A stretch of 48,411 nt of DNA from Bradyrhizobium altum (GCF_020889705.1 NZ_JACMYP010000035.1:1-48411), one strand, 5' to 3'; positions 1 to 8,906 are shown, numbered from the stretch's first letter. Translations and numbers: made by a program. Notes: generated by a model not told the origin, from the letters alone.

Positions 1-966
1 GGCGAGCGCCTGCTTGGCCAGCGCCTGCGGCAGCGCCGAGCCGCCGATCACCATCTTGAGGCCCTTGAGATCGACCTTGGCCGCAGCGGCGGCATTGAGC
101 AGCATCTGCAGGATGGTCGGCACGCCATGGGTGAAGGTGACGCCTTCGCTCTTGATCAGCTTGACCAGCATCGCCGGCTCGTAGCGGCCTGGATAGACCT
201 GCTTGACGCCAGCCAGCGTCGCCGACCACGGGAAGCCCCAGGCATGGACGTGGAACATCGGCGTAATCGGCATATAGACGTCGTCGCGCGAGAAGCGCCC
301 CTGCGAGCCCGCCATGCCGAACAGCGCTAGCCCGGCGATCGAGTGCAGGACGAGCTGGCGGTGGCTATAGTAGACTCCCTTGGGCAGCCCGGTCGTCCCG
401 GTCGTGTAAAAGGTGGTCGCCTGGGTGTTCTCGTCGAAATCCGGGAAGTCGTAGTCGGGCGAGGCCGCGGCGAGCAGGCCTTCATATTCACCGATGAAGG
501 ACAGGCTGCCGGTCTGCGGCGTCGGACGGTCCGACATCACGATCAGCCGCTTGACCTTGGGCAATTGCGCCTTCAGTCCTTCCAGCAATCCGACGAATTC
601 GTCGTTGACGAGAAGCGTCGAGGCGCCGGCGTGATCGATCGTGTAGGCGATCTGTTCGGGCGACAGGCGGACATTCACCGTCTGCAGCACGGCGCCCATC
701 ATCGGGATCGCGAAAAAGGCTTCGAGGAAGCGATGGCTGTCCCATTCGAGCACGCCGACGGTTTCACCGGGCTCGACCCCCGCCTTGCTCAGCGCCGACG
801 CGAGACGGCCGATCCGCTCCCTGGTTTGACGATAGGTGAAACGCTTCAGATCGCGGTAGACGATCTCCTGGTCCGGCGCCTGGACGCTCGGCGTGTGCCA
901 CAATTGCTTGAAGATGAGCGGATATTGATAGGCGGATTTGGCGGTCTGAATCAGCCTTCCTACCAT
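1..966 (-). CDS. Fatty-acyl-CoA synthetase (AMP-binding), 5' part only
   Basis: The first 322 codons of an acyl-CoA synthetase read leftward and run off the window. The enzyme family adenylates a fatty acid with ATP and transfers it to CoA. The AMP-binding P-loop TTGTTGLPKGV is present near residue 180, followed by the conserved PMFHVHAWG stretch and a GGSALP motif close to the edge. The family is about 540 residues long, so roughly 40 percent is missing. The ATG start at 966-964 is preceded by a strong AGGGAGG ribosome site. It is divergent from the AraC-type regulator starting at 1444, which may control it (inference). The medium or long chain preference cannot be told from this part. Confidence 0.93.
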   Translation of the reverse strand, partial: MVGRLIQTAKSAYQYPLIFKQLWHTPSVQAPDQEIVYRDLKRFTYRQTRERIGRLASALSKAGVEPGETVGVLEWDSHRFLEAFFAIPMMGAVLQTVNVRLSPEQIAYTIDHAGASTLLVNDEFVGLLEGLKAQLPKVKRLIVMSDRPTPQTGSLSFIGEYEGLLAAASPDYDFPDFDENTQATTFYTTGTTGLPKGVYYSHRQLVLHSIAGLALFGMAGSQGRFSRDDVYMPITPMFHVHAWGFPWSATLAGVKQVYPGRYEPAMLVKLIKSEGVTFTHGVPTILQMLLNAAAAAKVDLKGLKMVIGGSALPQALAKQALA

Positions 967-1443
967 GGCGGCCTCCCTCGACTTGTCATTGCCTCCGACC
1001 GATGCAGGCGTCCGCAATTCTGAATGCGCGGATCGCCTAGTCTGCCGTCCTGTGCCGCGACGATTTCACCGCGCGACCTTACGGCGGAAGCGTCGCGTGA
1101 TGCCCGCTCCTTGTGAAGGTCCGAAACGGACATCGCCCCGGTCTGAACCGGACAGGCTGCTCGCATGACAAGCATCGGTCTTGTCCGAAATTGCTCTCTT
1201 TGTCGTATCCGACTTCTTTTCAACGCGATCCTTGCTGCTCCGCAGCAAGGACGACGCGGCCAATATGCCTTGGGTTGTGCCGGGAACCGGTTATGTTCTG
1301 TTGCATCGCCGAACAGAATCCGCCCGGGAGAAGCAGGCCCGGCTCAAACATACGGCGTCCTTTTCCGCCACGGAACGAAAGGCTGCTTCAGATTGCGACC
1401 AACCACGCGACCCAAGAGACCTCAGGGCTCACACGGCGACATC
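967..1443. other. Divergent intergenic region, 477 nt
   Basis: No gene is convincing here. It separates the acyl-CoA synthetase gene (minus) from the AraC-type gene (plus) and should hold both promoters. Two structures are visible: a hairpin at 1230-1250 with arms CCTTGCTG/CAGCAAGG and a 5-nt loop, and a 7-bp inverted repeat TTCTGTT/AACAGAA at 1296-1318 with a 9-nt spacer, which could be an operator. Several open frames run into the AraC gene from this region but lack family similarity before position 1444. Confidence 0.5.
1296..1318. promoter_or_regulatory. 7-bp inverted repeat, possible operator
   Basis: TTCTGTT and AACAGAA face each other across 9 nt, 125 nt before the AraC-type gene at 1444. 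The size and placement suit a dimeric regulator, but a 7-bp repeat can arise by chance and no second copy was noticed. Confidence 0.25.
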
Positions 1444-2463
1444 ATGACCGTCGGCGTCAGCGACAGGGTCTATGAGACCACCAAGCTGGGCGCCGTCTTC
1501 GACGTGCTGATCAGTCACGGCGTCGCCGCCGATGCCATCTTGCGCGACGTGCGCATCCCGTTGCAGGACATCCATTCGCCGCAGGCACGGATATCGCTGA
1601 CGCAGTTGATCACCGTCTGTCAAAACGCGCTGCGGCTGTCGACCGACCGTAACCTGCCCTATCGGATCGGCGCGTCGATCCACGTCTCGACCTACGGGAT
1701 GTACGGCTATGCCCTCCTCTGCTGTCCCGACTTCCGCAAGGCGATGGAATTTGCGATGCGCTACCACGCACTCGCTGCGCCCCTGGCAACGATCGACTTC
1801 AGGGAAGACAAGGCTGACGCGAGATGGGTCATCGAACCCAATCTGCATGCGATGGGCGACTCCGCACTCTGCCGTTTTGTCACCGAGATGCAGATCGGCA
1901 TCCACATATCGCTGATGCGCGACATCATGGGGCCGACCTTTGCACCCTCGGAAATCACGCTCACCTACCCGCAGGCGTCGGACTTCGAGCTTCCGCGGAA
2001 TCACATCGGATGCCCGGTCCGTTTCGACCAGCCGGTCAATCAGATTGTTTTCCAGTCAAAATGGCTGGATCAACTTGCCGGCCTCGGCAACAAGACGACG
2101 TATCCGACCATTGTCGCCCTGTGCGACGACTTGCTCGGAGACCTGACGTTACGGATCGGGATCGCAGGGAAGATTCGCACCGTCCTGCTCCGCGACATCG
2201 CGAACCCTCCGACCTTTGAGGCCATCGCCAAGCTACTTGGTGTGAACGAACGGTCGCTGCGGCGCCAGCTTCGTCAGCAAGGCTTCTCCTTTCGCGGACT
2301 GCGGGATGAATTGCGCAGGCAGATCGCTCTTAAATATCTCCGCAGCACGTCTCTGGCCAACGAAGACATCGCGCTTGCGCTCGGATTCAGCGATGCCGCG
2401 AACTTCAGGCGCGCATTCCATCGCTGGACCAACAAGGCGCCGAGCGAGATCCGCGGCGAATAA
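1444..2463 (+). CDS. AraC-family regulator with arabinose-binding-like N-terminal domain
   Basis: A 339-residue transcription factor. Residues about 20-200 match the style of the PF12625 type sensor domain found in OruR/ArgR-like AraC proteins (RIGASIHVSTYGMYGYA stretch). Residues about 240-335 form the paired helix-turn-helix, with ERSLRRQLRQQGFSF and LGFSDAANFRRAFHRW as the two recognition regions. The frame stays open upstream to 1165, but similarity begins only at the ATG at 1444 (MTVGVSD), so I chose that start; no strong ribosome site is visible. It is divergent from the acyl-CoA synthetase gene, a likely target. The ligand is unknown. It belongs to a different subfamily from the AraC cluster at 8907-14288. 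Confidence 0.9.
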   Translation: MTVGVSDRVYETTKLGAVFDVLISHGVAADAILRDVRIPLQDIHSPQARISLTQLITVCQNALRLSTDRNLPYRIGASIHVSTYGMYGYALLCCPDFRKAMEFAMRYHALAAPLATIDFREDKADARWVIEPNLHAMGDSALCRFVTEMQIGIHISLMRDIMGPTFAPSEITLTYPQASDFELPRNHIGCPVRFDQPVNQIVFQSKWLDQLAGLGNKTTYPTIVALCDDLLGDLTLRIGIAGKIRTVLLRDIANPPTFEAIAKLLGVNERSLRRQLRQQGFSFRGLRDELRRQIALKYLRSTSLANEDIALALGFSDAANFRRAFHRWTNKAPSEIRGE

Positions 2464-2886
2464 TCGCAACTCGTTCGCTGGCCCCGCAGCGCTGCCGACG
2501 CGCGAACAGGTGACGGCGAGCCCGAGGCCGGCTCGATGCTTGAAAAAATGGGCCGATGGCGGCGGCGCTGGCCATCGGCCCAACTGACCCGGTTGACGTC
2601 ACGCAAGGACTGCGACGACGACGAGCATCTCGGGAGAAGAAGACGCCCACCTCAGGTCGGGTGTCGCACGCATGGTACGGGGGTGAGTGCGACGCAATTC
2701 AAGCTACATGATCGCGGTGGTCGCCGCTTGTCTGGAGTTGTCGTGAACACAGACCAGCGGAGTTGACGGCACGTCGCGCCCGCCCGCATTTGCGCAAGCC
2801 CGTTCATATGGGCGCAAGGTCATTCGCGAAGCTATGCGACGGCGACGCTAGAACTCACGGCATCAAGTCCGTCGTGGAGCTACCCA
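2464..2886. other. Intergenic region, 423 nt, with one terminator hairpin
   Basis: I see no coding gene here. The only clear structure is a 12-bp perfect hairpin at 2549-2582, listed separately. The rest, about 300 nt up to the small secreted-protein gene, shows nothing I can name. Confidence 0.5.
2549..2582 (-). terminator. Intrinsic terminator, oriented for minus-strand transcripts
   Basis: Arms TGGGCCGATGGC and GCCATCGGCCCA pair perfectly over 12 bp with a 10-nt loop. Read on the minus strand, the stem is followed at once by a run of six T residues, the classic rho-independent pattern. On the plus strand there is only an A-run before it and no T-run after it. The nearest minus-strand gene ends at 3465, about 880 nt away, so what it terminates is unclear. 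Confidence 0.6.
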
Positions 2887-3201
2887 ATGACGAGAATTGC
2901 CATTCTCATCGCGTCTGTGGCGTTCAACGTCGCGTCGATCGCTGCCCGTGCTTCCGAATGCATATCGAATTCCGACATCGCGGCCTCGCGCACCCGTCTG
3001 GCGGCGACGCGCAGCCTGCCAGCCGGCATGGCACACGACGACAGGACTTGCCGTGCGTACGCCGCCTCGTTCTACGAGCTGGTAACCATCCGCCAGGCAG
3101 CCGCGAACTGCGTCCGCGGCTCCGATCGCGAACGTGGCCTCGCGCTTCTGGATTCGGAGATCGACGCCTTCAACGACGCCCTCGCCCGATGCGGCGGCTA
3201 A
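2887..3201 (+). CDS. Small secreted hypothetical protein, 104 aa
   Basis: The product starts with MTR and a hydrophobic stretch (IAILIASVAFNVASIAARA) ending in a plausible signal peptidase site ARA-SE near residue 22. The mature part is about 80 residues and has four cysteines (ISNSD region, DRTCRAY, AANCVRG, ARCGG), which could form two disulfides in the periplasm. I do not recognise the family. The gene stands alone between two AraC-type genes, and no strong ribosome site is seen. Coding is supported by the signal peptide and even cysteine count, not by known homology. Confidence 0.6.
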   Translation: MTRIAILIASVAFNVASIAARASECISNSDIAASRTRLAATRSLPAGMAHDDRTCRAYAASFYELVTIRQAAANCVRGSDRERGLALLDSEIDAFNDALARCGG

Positions 3202-3464
3202 CGCTTCCCGCGAGAGGCTTGGGTGTGATCGCCGGACTGGTCGGCTTCGGCTTTCGAACGGAACGGAGATTTCTGTGTAATCACCAGCGGTAGCGCGGCC
3301 AACGGCAAACGGCCTGGTTCCCGCAGGCCGAGCGAGGGCCGAAACCACGAAGCCAGCGTCGGCACAACGGACGAGCCCGATGCGCCGGAATCAACGTTGA
3401 GCTCTGCTTGATAACCGCGTCGCGAAAGATCAACCGTGGCGCCGCGGCCGCCACCGGCAAGCCC

Positions 3465-3950
3465 CTACGGTATCGACCAGCGATAGTCGCGCGGCGACAT
3501 TCCGACGTGCTGCCGGAAACGCCGCGCACAATGGCTTTGATCCGCGAAGCCCGCCGCCAGGGCGATTTCCGAAAGGGACAGGTTCGTGTGCGATAGCATT
3601 TCCATTGTTCGCTCGACCCGGCGCCGGATCAGATAATCATGTGGCGTGAGGCCCACAGACCGCTTGAATGCGCGGACAAAGTAGCACACCGAGAGATTCG
3701 CGAGCCTGGCTAGTGCTTCGACACTGATCCGCTGCTCGATGTTGGCGTCAACATGATCGCGAATCCGACGCAAGACTCTCGGAGGCAATCCGCCTCGGAT
3801 AAAGCCCTGCGATGGCGTGGCCGCGGTATGATCGACCACGCCGGCCGAGAGCGACTGTGGCAGGCGGGACTCGGGCTCTTCTTCCGCGACCGCAGGCCGC
3901 AACAACAGCATCAACGGCTCGATTTGTCGCTCGTCCAACGATTTGAGCAT
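3465..3950 (-). CDS. AraC-family regulator, short (HTH with brief N-terminal part)
   Basis: A 161-residue protein with a C-terminal AraC DNA-binding domain at about 60-160: SVEALARLANLSVCYFVRAF is the first helix-turn-helix and LSLSEIALAAGFADQSHCARRF the second. There is no room for a full sensor domain, only about 55 residues before the HTH. I chose the ATG at 3950 because AGGGGA lies 9 nt upstream. The same frame is open to a TTG at 4076 and has another ATG at 3998, so the N-terminus is uncertain. It is divergent from the FixJ-like gene, with a perfect palindrome between them at 4153-4166. Confidence 0.88.
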   Translation of the reverse strand: MLKSLDERQIEPLMLLLRPAVAEEEPESRLPQSLSAGVVDHTAATPSQGFIRGGLPPRVLRRIRDHVDANIEQRISVEALARLANLSVCYFVRAFKRSVGLTPHDYLIRRRVERTMEMLSHTNLSLSEIALAAGFADQSHCARRFRQHVGMSPRDYRWSIP

Positions 3951-4342
3951 GATTGGATCCCCTGTAAGATCGCTTCCCGTCGCTTCCGCATCGAGCATGG
4001 GAGGCCCGATCGCTTCGCGTTCAAAAAGGTGCTTCGTCGTGCCAGTGAGGATGATGGACGCCCTTCGCGGCGCCAATCGTGCCGGGGTCTGATCACATCA
4101 CACGTTGGTATGAGGTGTGGTACGAATGATCGATCTATGAAAAGCGTGCGCGTTTTGTACAAAACAGGGCAATCAGGCGGGTTGGCGCGTAGCTCAATTG
4201 TGTTGCTGGCGAACCGCCGCTCATAATTTCCGCATCGACGGCTCCGCTCGGCGACCATACTTTCGTGTGATGATGCTAAGGCCTTGAACCATGGTATGGA
4301 TATCGGTATCGCTGCTCATCCAGCCACTCGGTGGACTTTAAC
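3951..4342. other. Divergent intergenic region between AraC-type and FixJ-like genes
   Basis: About 390 nt without a convincing gene. It should hold the promoters of both flanking regulators. The one distinct element is the 14-bp perfect palindrome at 4153-4166. The part next to 3950 could be coding if the AraC-type gene starts further upstream. Confidence 0.45.
4153..4166. promoter_or_regulatory. Perfect 14-bp palindrome, candidate operator
   Basis: GTTTTGTACAAAAC is its own reverse complement and sits in the divergent region between two regulator genes. It is AT-rich within GC-rich surroundings. The shape suits a homodimeric repressor or activator. Which protein binds is unknown. Confidence 0.4.
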
Positions 4343-4972
4343 ATGCCCCAGGCGTCCGGTGAGACCCCTGTCGTGCACATCGTCGACGACGACGACTCGC
4401 AGCGCTTTGGGCTCGACAGCCTGCTTCGTTCGGTGGGTCTCGCGGCACGGACCTACGGTTCGACGCAGGAATTCCTGAAAGCGGATCGGCTGGATGGGCC
4501 TGGCTGCATCGTGCTCGACGTTCGCCTTCCAGGCACCAGCGGGCTCGATTTCCAGGAGGAGCTGGCGACGTTGGGAATTCGCCTGCCGGTCGTCCTCATG
4601 ACGGGGCACGGCGACATCCCGATGTCGGTGCGCGCGATGAAGGCCGGCGCTGTCGACTTCCTGCCAAAGCCGTTTCGCGAGCAGGACATGATCGACGCGG
4701 TCACTGCGGCGATCAATCGCGATCGGTTGCAGCGGGCGAACGAGAACCAAGCCATCGCCATCGTCGACCGCCACGCGACACTCTCGCCGCGGGAGCGCGA
4801 GGTCATGGCCCTGGTAACCGCGGGCAAAATGAACAAGCAGATCGCCGCAGAGCTCGGCCTGAGTGAGGTCACGGTTAAAATTCATCGCGGCGCGGCAATG
4901 CGAAAGATGGGGGCCCGCTCGCTGGCTGACCTCGTTCGCATGGCGGATGCGTTGAAGGACAGGGCGCGATGA
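4343..4972 (+). CDS. FixJ-like two-component response regulator (receiver + LuxR HTH)
   Basis: A 209-residue response regulator. The receiver domain spans about 10-125, with the acidic DDDDS cluster, the phospho-acceptor Asp59 in VLDVRLPGTSG, and the Lys of LPKPF. A LuxR/FixJ helix-turn-helix follows at about 140-205 (LSPREREVMALVTAGKMNKQIA and SEVTVKIHRG). Phosphorylation by a partner kinase is expected to enable DNA binding. I prefer the ATG at 4343, with GGTGGA 7 nt upstream; a GTG at 4331 is in frame. The PAS kinase at 14353 is a plausible partner but is 9.4 kb away. Functional FixJ itself cannot be claimed from sequence alone. Confidence 0.92.
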   Translation: MPQASGETPVVHIVDDDDSQRFGLDSLLRSVGLAARTYGSTQEFLKADRLDGPGCIVLDVRLPGTSGLDFQEELATLGIRLPVVLMTGHGDIPMSVRAMKAGAVDFLPKPFREQDMIDAVTAAINRDRLQRANENQAIAIVDRHATLSPREREVMALVTAGKMNKQIAAELGLSEVTVKIHRGAAMRKMGARSLADLVRMADALKDRAR

Positions 4973-5054
4973 CCGGAAACATGCCAAACGCATGCCGCGA
5001 ACTCACCTGGCGCCAGCAGGCATTGCCTGCGGCCGCCTCCCCAGGGGCTGAAAC

Positions 5055-5423
5055 ATGGCTGCGGGACATCTGATTTCGATTGTCGACGATGATCCCTCGA
5101 TGCGAGACGCTCTCGCAGGGCTGATCCGTTCGCTGGGACACGATGTTCGTGTCTTCGCGTCGGCCGAAGCCTTTCTGGCATCCGACGAGCTCGGGCGCTT
5201 CTCATGCGCGATCACCGACATCCAGATGCCGGGCATGAATGGAATCGAACTCAAGCGGCAACTAAGCCAGCGTCACGAGACCGTCCCCGTGATCATGATC
5301 ACCGCCCGCGCCGAGCCCGATCTCGAAGAGAAAGCCATGTTGAGCGGTGCAGCGTGCTTCCTCCGCAAGCCGATCGAGGCGGCGACATTGGTCGGCTGCC
5401 TTGAGAAGGCGCTCCGCACTTAA
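5055..5423 (+). CDS. Stand-alone receiver-domain protein (CheY/FixJ receiver type)
   Basis: This 122-residue protein is only a receiver domain: acidic pair in IVDDDPSMRD, phospho-acceptor Asp55 in ITDIQMPGMNG, switch Thr in MITAR, and Lys in FLRKP. No output domain follows, and the stop falls 12 nt before the convergent LuxR-type gene. It lies 82 nt after the FixJ-like gene and probably shares its transcript. Single-domain receivers of this type usually act as phosphate sinks or relay partners for the same kinase (family knowledge); which role applies here is not visible. Confidence 0.88.
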   Translation: MAAGHLISIVDDDPSMRDALAGLIRSLGHDVRVFASAEAFLASDELGRFSCAITDIQMPGMNGIELKRQLSQRHETVPVIMITARAEPDLEEKAMLSGAACFLRKPIEAATLVGCLEKALRT

Positions 5424-5435
5424 TAGGACATATCG

Positions 5436-8117
5436 TCATATCACGCCGGCCTCGTGCGCAAGCGCGGCCGCCTGTGTACGTTTACGCGTCCCAAGCTTCT
5501 CATAGATGCGCCGCAGGTGCGTTTCGATGGTATTCTCGGTCAAGAAAAGAGTCCGGGCGATTGCCTTGTTCGTGCTTCCCTTCCAGACAAGCCGCAGGAC
5601 CTGAACTTCCCTGGAGGTCAGGCGAACGGCGTTGCCAGCATCGGCGCTCGCCACATCCCCCCGGTCCGGAGTGGTCGACCGGGCGATCGGCTCACCCAGT
5701 TCGCGCAGAAGCCCGACCAGGCGAGCTTCACCAGTAACTGACGACCGCACCGCCAACGCTTCGGTGAGCCAACTCTCGTCGGCCAACACCCGCACCATTC
5801 CGCTTTCCGCGGCACGAGTCGCCGCCTGATCGAACGCCTCGCTTGCCTCACGCCGGCGCCCCGCCGCTTCGAGCGCCTGCGATTCGAGGAACAGGAGCCG
5901 CAACGCGCGCCGTCGACGCCCGGCCGATTCGGCCGCGTGCCGCTCGGCGCAGATCTTTGGCAAGGCCTTGGTGCCCTCACCGGTCGCCAGGCACAAGCGC
6001 AATCCGGCTATCAGGACGTCGTCGATCTCGCTGGTATGTGGATTGAACGCACCAAAACTCTCCCACATGGCCGTATCGCTGCCGTTGGCCAGCGCCCGGC
6101 GCGCGCTCTCAGCGTCGTTGCTGCGCAGCGACGCATATGAGCGCTCAAGCCACGCAACGACCCCGAGCCGGCGCAGGCCCCGCCGTGCGCCAATCTCGCC
6201 AAGTCGGACCAGTATCGCGTGGCCCGCATCGAAGCTTCCGCGCAGGAAATAGAGCCGAGCTGCAATACGATGCAGCATAATGAGATGATCCGGCAGTCCG
6301 GTCTCGATCACAATCGGCAGATAGTCGTCTACCAGCGTCTGGCAGGCGTCAAGCTCGTTGGCCTCGTACAGGCATTCGGCGAGATAGGTCGCGATGACGG
6401 CGCCGGCGCTGCCATATCGCTGGCCCGCGTCGATCGCACGAGTGAAGGCCTCCTCCAGCCTCGCGCGCGCCACCACGACCTGCCCCAGATTCAGCTCGAG
6501 CGCAGCGGCGAAGCACACGCTGTAGCTCAGGACATAGAGCGCATCGATCGGTTCGCAGGCCTCGCGCGCCTGCGTCAGGTCGCGCTCTGCCTCGGCATAT
6601 TGACCCAATGCGATATGGCAGAAGGCCCTTGCATTGCTGACCAATCCTGCGGTGAATTCTCCGAAATGAGTATCCTTGGCGCGCAGCTCCTCAATAGCGC
6701 CAAGCAGCTCGGGAATACTGTCGGTCCAACCGAGCAGCATCATCCGCATGGCGATGGTCTCGTCGTCGCCGGCGCGCTCATCGACCCGCTCGATGACGTC
6801 CATGTATCGCCTGGCCGCCTCGTAGCGGTGTGCAAAGATCGCGGCGAAGGCAGCGGCCCGCAGCAATTTCGGCCTGCGGTACACCTCGGTGTCAGGTAGC
6901 GTTTCGATCGCGCGCGCGGTGTCGGCCACGCGGCCCGATTGGAGGTTGTCCATTGCGAATACGGCGAGCAGATCCGCTGCGAGTGACTGGTCATTTGCCG
7001 CCAGCGCATGTGCGAAGGCCTCATTCATGAAGCCGTGGGCGGCCGCCCAGTCCGCCGCCCGCCGATGAAGCAGAGTCGGCCGCTCTATCCCATCGCGAGC
7101 CACGTGCGCGCGGAGAAAATCCGCAAGCAGGGGATGATAATGATACCAGAGTTGCTCGGCATCGATCGGGACGAGGAGAAGATTGTCCTGCATGATCTGA
7201 GAGATCATCTCCTCGCTGTCCGATCGCTCCAGCGCTGCATCGCACAATTCGGCACAGAATTGGCCGAGCACAGCGGAGTGCAGGAGAAATTCGCGTTGCG
7301 GAGCGGACCGGCTGTCGAGGATCTCTTGCGCGAGGTATTCGGCAATGCCTGCGTTCATTCCGGAAATGGACCGCAACGCATCGGACCCATGCTTGCCGTG
7401 GATTGCCGCCGCCGCAAGCTGCAAGACGGCAGGCCATCCTTCGGTGTGCTGCTGCAGTGCACGAATGACCGGCGCGCCGACGTTCTGACGCTCGAGAAAC
7501 GCCTGGGTCTCCTCGAGCGTGAAGCGCAGTTCGCCTTGACCAAGTTCGAGAAGCTGGCCATGCGCGCGCACCCGACCAAGCTCCAGCGGAGGCCTGGTGC
7601 GGCTGGCAAGGACCATGCGGTGATGCATGTCGAGATCGCCCAACAGGCGCTGCAGAAACGCCCAAACGCCCCGGTCGACGATCAGTTCGAGATCATCGAG
7701 AAACAGGGTGACCGGCACGTCGGAGAGCGAAAGGCGCGCGATCAGGTCGGCTGCCCTGCCCTGCGGCGGGTTCGCGTTGGTTGCGTAGGGCTCCGGGGCT
7801 GGGCTTTGCGGATGTCCCCCCAGCACGGCCTGGACGGCCGCGGTCAGCGATTGCAGGAAACGACCGAGATCGTTGTCGGCCTGCTCGACCGCGAGCCAAA
7901 CCGCAGCGACATCGCGTGCCTGGAGACGCTGGCGCAATTGCTGCATCAGCGTGCTCTTGCCAAATCCGGCCGGCGCACAGATCAGCGTGAGCTGGGCGTG
8001 GCTTTTGTCGATCTGGGACACCAGGCGGGCCCGCTCGACCATGGCAGCCGGCGCCCGCGGGGGCGAAAAGCGAGCGCCTCGTAGGCCTGCCGTTGAATTC
8101 TCGTGGGATAACGGCAT
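5436..8117 (-). CDS. MalT-like LuxR-family ATP-binding regulator (LAL)
   Basis: An 893-residue regulator. The N-terminal NTPase has the Walker A motif APAGFGKST with Lys54 and a Walker B-like VTLFLDDLEL near residue 140. A long helical, TPR-like middle section spans about 350-810. A LuxR helix-turn-helix ends the protein at about 825-885 (LTSREVQVLRLVWKGSTNKAIA and ENTIETHLRRIYEKLGTRKR). The size and order match the large ATP-binding LuxR regulators typified by MalT, where an inducer bound by the TPR region and ATP drive oligomerisation. It converges on the receiver gene with 12 nt between stops. The inducer and targets are unknown. Confidence 0.93.
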   Translation of the reverse strand: MPLSHENSTAGLRGARFSPPRAPAAMVERARLVSQIDKSHAQLTLICAPAGFGKSTLMQQLRQRLQARDVAAVWLAVEQADNDLGRFLQSLTAAVQAVLGGHPQSPAPEPYATNANPPQGRAADLIARLSLSDVPVTLFLDDLELIVDRGVWAFLQRLLGDLDMHHRMVLASRTRPPLELGRVRAHGQLLELGQGELRFTLEETQAFLERQNVGAPVIRALQQHTEGWPAVLQLAAAAIHGKHGSDALRSISGMNAGIAEYLAQEILDSRSAPQREFLLHSAVLGQFCAELCDAALERSDSEEMISQIMQDNLLLVPIDAEQLWYHYHPLLADFLRAHVARDGIERPTLLHRRAADWAAAHGFMNEAFAHALAANDQSLAADLLAVFAMDNLQSGRVADTARAIETLPDTEVYRRPKLLRAAAFAAIFAHRYEAARRYMDVIERVDERAGDDETIAMRMMLLGWTDSIPELLGAIEELRAKDTHFGEFTAGLVSNARAFCHIALGQYAEAERDLTQAREACEPIDALYVLSYSVCFAAALELNLGQVVVARARLEEAFTRAIDAGQRYGSAGAVIATYLAECLYEANELDACQTLVDDYLPIVIETGLPDHLIMLHRIAARLYFLRGSFDAGHAILVRLGEIGARRGLRRLGVVAWLERSYASLRSNDAESARRALANGSDTAMWESFGAFNPHTSEIDDVLIAGLRLCLATGEGTKALPKICAERHAAESAGRRRRALRLLFLESQALEAAGRRREASEAFDQAATRAAESGMVRVLADESWLTEALAVRSSVTGEARLVGLLRELGEPIARSTTPDRGDVASADAGNAVRLTSREVQVLRLVWKGSTNKAIARTLFLTENTIETHLRRIYEKLGTRKRTQAAALAHEAGVI

Positions 8118-8363
8118 CCAGTGCTCCAGCCCGGCGTGATGTGCAAGGAATGCTGCGACGGTAGTTTTCCACTGTCAACACAGCCGCTTGCGTCCGTGAC
8201 CTCCTATTCACGGTTCTCCGTGATCCCGTGTCCGCGCAGCGCTCTTTAACTCCCGCCCATCGTCATTCATCAACCGGTGGGGAGAGGAAGTTGGCTTGTC
8301 ACGGCGCGACTGCGCAACAACATCTGGACGGAGCGCCTCGTTTGGCAGCCGGGCGAGGTGGAT

Positions 8364-8738
8364 ATGCCGCCCCCTGGCGATAAGGCGCCCCGGCCCCGCG
8401 CACTCGATGATCGGCGGTTGCGCAAGATCATGCAGTTCGTTGAGGCCAACCTGCACGCCGACATTCGTCTGAAGGATTTGGCCGATGTCGCGAACCTGAG
8501 TCCGTTTCATTTCTCCAGGGCGTTTCGGAAGTCGACGGGCGAGCCGCCCCACCGCTTCGTGCGCGGATGCCGCCTGGAAAAGGCAAAGCAACTTCTCATC
8601 GAGGGCGACGCGTCCCTTGCGGAAATCTCGCTGATCTGCAACTTTTCCTCGCAATCGAGCTTTACCAGGGCTTTCACCCGCGCGTTCGGAGCACCGCCTG
8701 GCACATTCCGCAAGGACGGCAAAAAGCCGCCGCGATAG
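8364..8738 (+). CDS. AraC-family DNA-binding protein, short
   Basis: A 124-residue protein made almost wholly of one AraC DNA-binding domain (about 18-118): IRLKDLADVANLSPFHFSRAF and SLAEISLICNFSSQSSFTRAF are the two HTH units. I chose the ATG at 8364 because GAGGTGG precedes it by a few nt. The frame is open back to a GTG at 8277, and the added residues (NNIWTERLVWQPGE) look protein-like, so a 153-residue form is possible. It stands 246 nt from the divergent LuxR-type gene. With no sensor domain it may act constitutively or be controlled at expression level, like SoxS or MarA (analogy only). Confidence 0.85.
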   Translation: MPPPGDKAPRPRALDDRRLRKIMQFVEANLHADIRLKDLADVANLSPFHFSRAFRKSTGEPPHRFVRGCRLEKAKQLLIEGDASLAEISLICNFSSQSSFTRAFTRAFGAPPGTFRKDGKKPPR

Positions 8739-8906
8739 TCAGGGCGACACGTTCAAGGTCGTTGTGCGAGAGCAAGATCGGTAAAGACAACTGTGGTATG
8801 AGGATGCCTAGATGGCGACTGCTGTCGCGCGACTGCTCGGACGGAGGCCGGCCAACTGGTATCTCCGACCGTGCACCTGACGACATCGAGGTCGAGGGGG
8901 TCTGGC

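Noticed and set aside
4970..5071. 33-codon frame overlapping the FixJ-like stop
   Set aside because: It starts at an ATG overlapping the stop, but the peptide has no feature and runs out of frame into the receiver gene. At most it aids translational coupling.
7008..8084. Long plus-strand open frame (358 codons) opposite the LuxR-type regulator
   Set aside because: It is antisense to a protein with clear Walker A and HTH motifs; the frame is long only because GC-rich codons leave few stops. No domain or ribosome site.
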